The notes under the pieces were generated by a model. The model had not been told where the DNA came from, searched no databases, and saw nothing but the letters and a program-made list of their open reading frames with translations. This document shows, piece after piece, positions 7,501-12,840 of a stretch of 12,840 bases of DNA. The stretch's first letter is position 1. The number at the start of each line of letters is the position of its first letter. A program made the translations under genes and the position numbers. The stretch is from Ichthyophonus hoferi (taxonomy: Eukaryota > Opisthokonta > Ichthyosporea > Ichthyophonida > Ichthyophonidae), in NCBI GenBank assembly GCA_002751075.1, contig NAOQ01000038.1, positions 20,613 through 33,452 on the forward strand. Direction: 5' to 3'.

Positions 7501-10500
7501 ATGACGCTACATATACCAGTACCTAATTTCTCACCCTCCTTCTCTCCTTACCTCTCCTAGGACCCTCTTACCTACACCCACTTTGAAGCCGAGGGAGAGA
7601 TTTCTTTCAAAGCTCTTATGTATGTCCCTATGAGTGGAGCCCGCGATATGTTACAGTCTTACAACACCGCGAAAGCCGAATTGAAACTTTTTGTTAGAAA
7701 GGTAAGATGGTTTAGACCACTGGCATAGGACTATTAAACTATATGATCCGTTGACGTGGCACTACTTTACTAGAACATATCTCTTTAATTGGCCCAATTG
7801 GGTTAATTGCAGCTAATTAAAACTAATTAGTAAGGGCTTGGTGGAGGAAAATAACCATTTTTTAATTGAATGTCTAGTAACATCAACTGATGTTTATTAT
7901 GTATACTACTTGTCGCATAGCTTTATTAAATATAATATAATATAATTTAGAGCTTGTCTTTTAGTCACCTTCCATAGTTGCTTTATAATACATATATTGT
8001 ACTGGTAGAGTATAGATCTACCCTAACCATTGTTTACCTTCCCTGTCGCTCTCCCTCTAGGTGTTTATCACAGCAGACCTAGGTGATGTTCTTCCCAAGT
8101 ATCTTTTGTTCATAAAGGGTATTATAGACAGTGACGATCTCCCTCTTAACGTATCCCGTGAAACACTTCAACACAACAAGCTTCTTATTTTGATTAAGAG
8201 AAGAGTAGTAAAGAAAATCCTAGAGATGCTTAAGAAGATGTCGGAAACCGACGTAAGTTATTACCTCATAGCAGATAACTTGCATACATACATATAGGGA
8301 ATAACAACACCTCTTGACATTACTACAATATGTGGGTGTGGTGGTGTGCTACTCTATGATATATATTTCCATATTTATATATTAATCTATAATACCTGTA
8401 AGTAACAAGTTACATATATAAGACCATTGACAGTTTTAACATATCTTGCTCTGTTAGTTATGACCATACCGATGCTATACATAATTTACAACTTAACTGA
8501 TCTATCACATCATCAATACAGGAGGAGAGCTACACCAAGTTCTGGACTGAATTCGGCTCTTTCATTAAGTTAGGTACAACGGAAGATAAAGTTAACCACG
8601 GCAAATTAATGAAGTTGTTGAGGTTTAAGTCATCGGCTTCTAACCTGACTTCACTGGACGCATATGTGGAGAGAATGAAAGAGGTAGGTTAGAGTTACGT
8701 AGTGTAGTGCCATATAGTAATATATAATATATTGATATACAATACATCATACATACACTGATGACATGCATGGCTTATATCTACTGCTATCCATTACAGG
8801 GGCAAACTTCTATCTACTTCATGCCTGGTCTCACTGAAGCCGAGGTAGTTACTTCTCCTCTTATAGAGAAGTTGAACAAGAAGGGATACGAAGTACTGTA
8901 CTTTACTGAGGCAGTTGATGAATACCTGGCCACACAACTTAGAGTAAGTATATATATATATATATGCTATGTTATGTTATGTTGCTATGGTCTGAGCTGG
9001 TGCATGTATGTGAGCGTGTATCCTAAGCAATATTCGTATATGTTTCGCTCTACCTATCACATAGCTTTATTAAAATATAATAAAATTTAAAGCTTGCTTT
9101 TAATTCACCCTTCATATCTGCTTTATTTTATAATCGTCATGTGTTTGGTTCAAGGCTTGGTTATGTATGCGTGTATAACAGTATGGTTAAACTCTATCTC
9201 TATTTCTCTCCAGGAATTTGATGGACACAACCTAGTTAATGTAGCGAAGAGTGACCTTAAGATTAAAACTGGTGCTAAGGAAAAGAAATACATGAAGACA
9301 CTTGCTAAGAAGTTTACTGTTCTCACTGAATGGCTGCCTAAGCTCCTTCCTAATAAGGTATGTATATGTCTATATATGGAAATGGGTTATTAGATGGTGT
9401 ATAAGGTAGTATAATGCTATCGTGTAATGTAATACTTGTAGAGAAATAAAGGCTCCATACTCATCGTGATTCTTACCCAATCGTATCAGATTTCTAGGGT
9501 TACGGTTAGCAACCGTTTAGAGAAGTCTCCATGTGCACTCGTTGCTGAGGACTGGGGTGTGAGTGGTGCATTTGCCAAGTATCTTAAGGCACAGAATGTT
9601 AAGAGGAACAACGAGAAAGAGTATGTATTCCTATTAATATTAGTGCATAGTATATAGTTAGTATATAGCATAGTGTGTTTATTATTAGTTATATCTTTGT
9701 TATTCACCTATACCCCGTCTTGTTCTGTTATGTTTTGTTATGTTATATTATGTTGTATTCTTTTTATTTACCTATACCCTATCCTACCCTACCCTACTAT
9801 ATATATATACTTATCCAAGGGCATAGAAGACGTTTTGCAAAGAGGGTATATTAATAATTGATAGGAATCGCTTTACTATATAACCTACCTATACATACAC
9901 TCATACAGTGTTACTGTAGCACCACGTCACTTACTTTATCCCCATCCTATTCTTTCTCTATCACAGTACAATAGCTGACGTGAAGCCTCAAATGGACATC
10001 AACCCACGTCACCCCTTGATTCAAAAACTCCAAGCTATGCTTGACAATATACCTGAAGAAGATAGACTGGCAGACCCTGCCATAACTGACTTAGCACTAA
10101 CCCTGCATGATATGGCTGCACTCAAGAGTGGGTTTGAAATTAGTGATGTTCATTCCTTTGGCGATCGTCTTGAGAGGATGATGAGGAGGGCGGCTGATGT
10201 GCCTGTAGATGCTGAGGTAAGGGGAGAGGGAAGGGTAGGTGTGTATGTGCATTGATATGGATTTGGATTTGAAACTATTCTATAGACACATATTGGGACC
10301 CCTTCTTACACATAACTAATCTACTACACTATACCGCATATATAGGTCTATTTATAACCATACTAACTGTATGTATTTCCATAGGTTGAGAAGGACTTAG
10401 ATTTCGATGACGAGGAGGAGGAGGAGGAGGAAGAAGAGAAAGAGGAGGACGTAGAGATTATTAATGATATTGAGGATGAGGAGGAAGGAGACAAGAAGGA

Positions 10501-10558
10501 GCAGATGGTGTGGAAGGGGACTCTCAAGGAGGGGACTCTCTCTAAGGATGAGTTGTAG
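3659..10558 (+). CDS. HSP90B1: Endoplasmin / GRP94, ER-lumenal HSP90 chaperone (17 coding exons, complete)
   Basis: GRP94 is the ATP-dependent HSP90 of the ER lumen; it folds secreted and membrane proteins such as integrins and Toll-like receptors and binds calcium. Coding exons: 3659-3713, 4505-4589, 4801-4983, 5158-5267, 5432-5589, 6301-6372, 6612-6833 (or 6821), 7023-7089, 7248-7333, 7561-7701, 8061-8252, 8522-8683, 8800-8943, 9214-9357, 9490-9620, 9967-10216, 10385-10558. All introns are GT-AG and all phases join, giving 791 residues (787 with the alternative exon 7 end); human has 803. Visible hallmarks: signal peptide 1-24, [13 protein letters not shown] (92-104), DSGIGMT (141-147), GQFGVGFYS (180-188), NVSRETLQ (423-430), NPRHPLI in the C-domain, KDEL 788-791. 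KDEL and the signal peptide separate it from cytosolic HSP90 and TRAP1. There is no internal stop, so it appears functional. Exon 7's end is the only uncertain junction. Confidence 0.95.
5590..6300 (+). other. Intron 5 of GRP94 (711 bases)
   Basis: Bounded by GTG|GTAAGT and GGGTCAG|GTG. It is a long intron without a recognisable inserted element. An open frame on its - strand (5709-6065) has no coding character. Short TATAGTATA runs near the 3' end belong to the species' ATAGT simple repeat. Confidence 0.8.
6409..6617 (+). repeat. Direct duplication of the exon 7 acceptor region (two copies, ~90 bp)
   Basis: Copy 1 is 6409-6500 and copy 2 is 6530-6617. Both run from ATATAGTATAATAT through ACTACCAT, TCTTATGAT and a pyrimidine tract to GGATCCT. 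In copy 2 the AATCAG|GATCCT junction is the real splice acceptor (AG at 6610-6611) and the first six bases of exon 7 belong to the repeat. In copy 1 the matching bases read AATCCGGATCCT, so the AG is absent. The copies are about 117 bases apart and moderately diverged. Confidence 0.8.
6771..7089 (+). other. HSP90B1: GRP94 acidic linker (end of exon 7, exon 8)
   Basis: After VSKQ (residue 274) the frame continues [17 protein letters not shown], then either VVER or directly the exon 8 residues [17 protein letters not shown]. Two donors in the same phase compete: AAG|GTAGTG (6821/6822) and AGG|GTTGGG (6833/6834). They differ by four residues. A third in-phase GT at CAG|GTAACT (6770/6771) would skip most of the acidic linker. 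The linker is shorter than in vertebrate GRP94 and lacks the usual WDWELMN, reading FQLIN instead. Confidence 0.75.
6832..6854 (+). repeat. (GGGTT)5 array at the exon 7 splice donor, G-quadruplex-type
   Basis: Five GGG runs with TT loops (6832-6834, 6837-6839, 6842-6844, 6847-6849, 6852-6854) satisfy the standard G-quadruplex pattern on the coding strand, and so also in the transcript. The first run covers the downstream candidate donor AGG|GTTGGG, and the array starts 10 bases after the upstream one. Confidence 0.9.
7916..7990 (+). repeat. Intron-borne repeat, copy 1 (intron 10)
   Basis: CATAGCTTTATTAAATATAA ... AGCTTGTCTTTTAGTCACCTT ... GCTTTATAATA is collinear with 9060-9132 in intron 13 in the same orientation, with small indels in the AT-rich centre. 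It is not part of the dispersed repeat A-D. Confidence 0.75.
9060..9132 (+). repeat. Intron-borne repeat, copy 2 (intron 13)
   Basis: CATAGCTTTATTAAAATATA ... AAGCTTGCTTTTAATTCACC ... CTGCTTTATTTTATA matches 7916-7990. Both copies lie in the 5'-to-middle part of an intron and away from the splice sites. Confidence 0.75.
9490..10558 (+). other. HSP90B1: GRP94 exons 15-17: dimerisation domain, acidic tail and KDEL
   Basis: Exon 15 opens with [20 protein letters not shown], exon 16 carries [13 protein letters not shown] and [12 protein letters not shown], and exon 17 holds the acidic tail. In the tail a near-pure GAG/GAA codon run (about 10415-10450) encodes mostly Glu. The end reads [15 protein letters not shown], with GGGGACTCTC duplicated within 20 bases. 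KDEL is the canonical retrieval signal recognised by the KDEL receptor. The tail is far more acidic than in cytosolic HSP90 and lacks MEEVD, consistent with a lumenal calcium-binding chaperone. Confidence 0.92.
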
Positions 10559-10572
10559 ACATTAATTTACTA

Positions 10573-10578
10573 ATTAAA
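10573..10578 (+). terminator. Possible polyadenylation signal of GRP94
   Basis: ATTAAA, the commonest variant of AATAAA, lies 15 bases after the TAG stop and is followed within 25-40 bases by T-rich and GT sequence. It would give a very short 3' UTR. No canonical AATAAA is seen in the next 200 bases, so the true site could lie further on. Confidence 0.35.
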
Positions 10579-11392
10579 AAAGTATCATATTGTATTACAT
10601 TATATTCTTACGTTGTTACCTTGAATGAATAATTGGTGTAACACTATGCATGTATAAAGAACTATCAATATGGTATAGTATGGTCTGATGTCATATGGGA
10701 TCATATCATTTCATGATAGTGTTATACGTTGTTTTTCTGACTCAGTTTTGGTTTTTTTATGTTTTGCAACTCGCGAAAATAAGAATATATGAATGCATAG
10801 TTATATCGAGGCACATGTATCTATGTATATATCTACATATTGTTATTATTGCCTATATGGGGCAGATTGTCCGAACATTAATATAATTTTGTATTTTATG
10901 CTAGTTTATTCTTAATCGTTACGAATTATAAACTATACTATATTTAGTTATATACTATTATTCTTCATTATTTCATGTCATTCTCGTGAGGCAACTAAGT
11001 GGCTATAAAGCTGTAGATATGTTTTGTTGTAAGTAAAAAGGTTTGATAAAAACAGTAATATAGATTATGACATGTGTTCTCTTTTACACTCAACCATTTA
11101 ACATAAGGTGTTAGTAATAGCTTACTGAAATATAATAGCTAGGAAACGGTAGCACAAGGGTGTACGTAATCAAATAAGGGTTTTTATTTTTATTATTTTA
11201 ATGAAGGCCTTAGATAGGATGGAATCTATTTAGTGGCGTAGTTTCCAATCCAAGTCATCCAGGCATCAGAGTAGCTGTTTCACTTTTTTTTCTTTTTTTT
11301 GGGTTCTATAGACCTAAAACGCTCCGTCATTATTATCCTAAAGTATTATATTATTACTCCAGACAATAGGTAAAAGCGGAATTATAGAAATG
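10579..11392. other. Downstream intergenic DNA, no gene supported
   Basis: AT-rich sequence containing a T-rich tract at 11280-11301. Open frames here are short and lack coding character. A 17-codon frame on the - strand (11226-11279) is followed by AATAAA-type signals but has no believable acceptor. Confidence 0.5.
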
Positions 11393-11456
11393 TCACATTG
11401 ATTGTTTTAGTATGTGGTGAGATTAGTTAGGTAGTGTACAACCTCCATGTTGTAAT
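11393..11456 (+). repeat. 64-bp dispersed repeat, copy A
   Basis: TCACATTGATTGTTTTAGTATGTGGTGAGATTAG ... GTACAACCTCCATGTTGTAAT, followed by an ATAGT run. It has the first 64 bases of the longer repeat and then departs from copies C and D, so it is a fragment. Confidence 0.9.
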
Positions 11457-11950
11457 GGTATAGTATAGTATATGCTAATATTGGAATATTTCTAATTAAT
11501 TCGGGGATTTCTTAATATAGTTATAATTATTTAATATTATTATCAATTACTATTACATATGTATTTTGGAAAAATGGTTAGTGCAATCTATTGGTGTTAA
11601 ATGGCAATCCAAGATGATCGTTCAAAATTGAATCAGTCTATGGCAGACGCTTTGCGACTATAAAATATGCCATTTCAGATCATTGAATTCATCTCGTCAA
11701 TGCCCAATCAAAACGTCATGTTTTGGGGGTCCAAGTAGCACATTGCTTGGGCATCCTGTCTAAAACAAGTCCTGCTGACTTGTTAAATAATAATAAAGTG
11801 TGTCTTAGTATATCTGCACTCTGTGTATGCAAAGGAACACGCTTAAATCCCCCTTAATTCGGTATTCTCTCTCCCTCTAAAAAAAATATAGGTCACTGGA
11901 ACACTCCTGTCTCTACTTATTATTCCTGATAATATAGTATTAGTATAGTT

Positions 11951-12013
11951 TCACATCACTTTTCTAGTATGTAGTGAGATTAGTCAAATACTGTACAACC
12001 TCTATGTTTCAAT
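11951..12013 (+). repeat. 64-bp dispersed repeat, copy B
   Basis: TCACATCACTTTTCTAGTAT ... GTGAGATTAGT ... CTGTACAACCTCTATG. It is flanked on both sides by ATAGT simple sequence and lies 24 bases before copy C in the same orientation, making a local tandem pair. Over the 49 bases from TAGTAT it differs from copy A at about 8 positions. Confidence 0.9.
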
Positions 12014-12037
12014 AATATAGTATAGTATAGTATAGTG
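12014..12037. repeat. (ATAGT)n run between copies B and C
   Basis: Four to five ATAGT units join copy B to copy C. Similar sequence precedes B (near 11933-11950) and follows A, so the pentamer and the 64-bp unit behave as one composite repeat. Confidence 0.85.
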
Positions 12038-12317
12038 TTACATATTTACTGTTCTAGTATTTGGTGAGATTAGTTTAATAATGTATAATCTCTATGTTGT
12101 AATCAACGATTCCTATTGGGTTTCTATTAGTTAATACCAACTCTAATAAATAAAGTATACAAGATAGACCCAGAATGATTCTAGGCATATGTTTTTGTTC
12201 ATAAATGTGATATATGAATTTATGTAAATAGTTAAGTTGTATATCCCCTTAGTCTAAGTGTGTTAGATTTTGAGGCATATTACAAAGAGATAATTAAGTA
12301 AATGATCTATCATCACA
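12038..12317 (+). repeat. Dispersed repeat, copy C (long copy, inverted partner of D)
   Basis: It contains the 64-bp unit (GTTCTAGTATTTGGTGAGAT ... GTTGTAAT) and continues through CAACGATT, CCAACTCTAATAA, TTTTTGTTCATAAATGTGAT, TAGTTAAGTTGTATAT and GATAATTAAGTAAAT to CATCACA. It aligns end to end with the reverse complement of 2021-2286. Confidence 0.85.
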
Positions 12318-12361
12318 ATATACAATAACGTTAACCTACTGTAGGCTTTGTCCTTTATATT

Positions 12362-12447
12362 TTAATGGTGATGGATTTCATCTTCTGTCGTATATTGGTC
12401 TCCAAACACGCAACTATGTTTCTGGCGTTTCATTGTGCTGTTGTGGT
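12362..12447 (-). other. Candidate terminal exon on the - strand, unrecognised
   Basis: On the - strand a good acceptor (ATATTTTTTGTAG, AG at 12449-12448) is followed by an open frame reading HNSTMKRQKHSCVFGDQYTT then EDEIHHH, with TAA at 12364-12362 and a TATAAA-type A-rich signal just after. It has an internal ATG at 12433. The phase needs one base from the preceding exon, and the stop of the neighbouring 12503-12751 frame is not compatible with simple joining, so the two may be alternative ends. Part of it resembles 1822-1862 beside copy D. The family is unknown. Confidence 0.3.
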
Positions 12448-12502
12448 CTACAAAAAATATTAGCGTTTGACTGTTACAAATAGGTCTCTGTTTTACAGGA
12501 TT

Positions 12503-12751
12503 TTAATTAAAAATGTATTGAAATTTGTATCTGGCGGCTGTGCCTGATTCGCTAATGTACTTAATCGTAAGGTTAGATCCTCGTCTTCCATATTGGGTCA
12601 ATTTCTGTTGTATGGCATGTGACGTATCTTCATTAGAATTTAGATGAACGCATACTACCTTGAGGTCAGAATTAATGAAAAGAGATACACGCTCCAGATC
12701 GGTAGCACCTGTAGCATGTGGAGAATGAGTGTGATTCTTATAAGATGACTT
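12503..12751 (-). CDS. Probable coding exon on the - strand, C-terminal part of an unrecognised protein (partial)
   Basis: On the - strand the frame is open for 82 codons, from a possible acceptor (GTGACTTGTCCAG|AAG at 12752/12751) to TAA at 12505-12503, followed by ATTAAA. The segment is less AT-rich than its surroundings. The peptide has a believable mix of residues, reading ERVSLFINSDLKVVCVHLNS, then NEDTSHAIQQKLTQYGRRGS, then NLTIKYISESGTAARYKFQY and IFN. There is no start codon near the 5' end, so it would be a 3' exon of a gene entering from beyond 12840. An alternative acceptor (GCTACAG|GTGC at 12709/12708) lies inside. The alternating hydrophobic pattern suggests a beta-rich fold, but I recognise no family. 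Confidence 0.45.
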   Translation of the reverse strand, partial: KSSYKNHTHSPHATGATDLERVSLFINSDLKVVCVHLNSNEDTSHAIQQKLTQYGRRGSNLTIKYISESGTAARYKFQYIFN

Positions 12752-12840
12752 CTGGACAAGTCACTAGAACCACGACAGGTTGCCATATAGACCAACTCAT
12801 AAAGCTAAGTTTGTAAAGAAATAAGGTAAATACCTAAAAA

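Larger units (their letters stand above)
7248..9357 (+). other. HSP90B1: GRP94 exons 9-14: middle (client/catalytic loop) domain
   Basis: Residues 318-607 contain [20 protein letters not shown], the HFEAEGE strand, [20 protein letters not shown] and the catalytic loop [13 protein letters not shown]. Its R426 and Q430 correspond to yeast R380 and Q384, which reach the ATP. Then come [30 protein letters not shown] and the [20 protein letters not shown] motif common to all HSP90s. NVS and NLT are potential N-glycosylation sites. Exons 9-14 are regular in size (86-192 bases) with in-phase junctions. Confidence 0.9.

Noticed and set aside
7793-7802. Palindrome CCCAATTGGG in intron 10
   Set aside because: A ten-base palindrome is expected by chance at this scale and no further symmetric structure surrounds it.
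9781-9801. CCCTA-like repeats in intron 15 as telomere-type sequence
   Set aside because: Only a few imperfect units of CCCTA/CCTAC, next to other simple repeats; ordinary intronic low complexity.
10695-10886. 63-codon open frame downstream of GRP94
   Set aside because: Hydrophobic, AT-driven residue content without start context, splice signals or family resemblance.
11226-11279. Possible terminal exon on the - strand (SDAWMTWIGNYATK, stop, then AATAAA-type signals)
   Set aside because: The only possible acceptor is preceded by an A-rich, not pyrimidine-rich, stretch, and the open part is only 17 codons. It is kept as a note only.

Overview
The window is AT-rich eukaryotic nuclear DNA. It carries one complete, intron-rich gene for the endoplasmic reticulum chaperone GRP94 (endoplasmin, HSP90B1) on the + strand, in a repeat-rich intergenic setting. 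The protein has the animal-type N-domain wording [16 protein letters not shown] and a C-terminal KDEL, and its 16 short GT-AG introns are compact. This suggests an animal or close relative, possibly an early-branching one such as a sponge. The species cannot be named from the sequence.

Layout. Positions 1-140 are a tetranucleotide microsatellite. It lies in what looks like intron 1 of a gene leaving the window leftward, whose first coding exon (26 codons, strong start context, consensus donor) is at 151-229 on the - strand. Positions 230-2890 are intergenic: an (ATAGT)n microsatellite, weak coding-like open stretches at 977-1213 and 1662-1841, and one copy of a dispersed repeat (2021-2286, - orientation). 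Positions 2895-3025 hold four CCAAT boxes, one of them spaced exactly 9 bases from a near-CCACG half-site, like an ER-stress response element. A short spliced open frame follows at 3053-3349. A second, proximal promoter-like zone (two CCAAT boxes and a TATA-like stretch) lies at 3477-3585.

GRP94 occupies 3659-10558 in 17 coding exons, reconstructed here from reading frame, splice signals and family homology. It encodes about 791 residues: signal peptide, ATP-binding N-domain, short acidic linker, middle domain, dimerisation domain, acidic tail and KDEL. Unusual points are a G-quadruplex-type GGGTT array on the exon 7 donor, a roughly 90-bp duplication of the exon 7 acceptor region inside intron 6, a repeat shared by introns 10 and 13, no GRP94-type lid insertion, and a His in place of the usual lid Lys.

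Positions 10559-12840 are downstream intergenic DNA. They hold three same-orientation copies of a 64-bp repeat (A, B, C). Copy C extends to about 270 bp and is an inverted partner of the copy at 2021-2286, so the GRP94 gene sits between inverted repeats. Two coding-like exons lie on the - strand at 12362-12447 and 12503-12751. They are unrecognised and may be the end of a gene, or of a repeat-family element, entering from the right.

No CRISPR array, RNA gene, prokaryotic operon or intact mobile element was seen.
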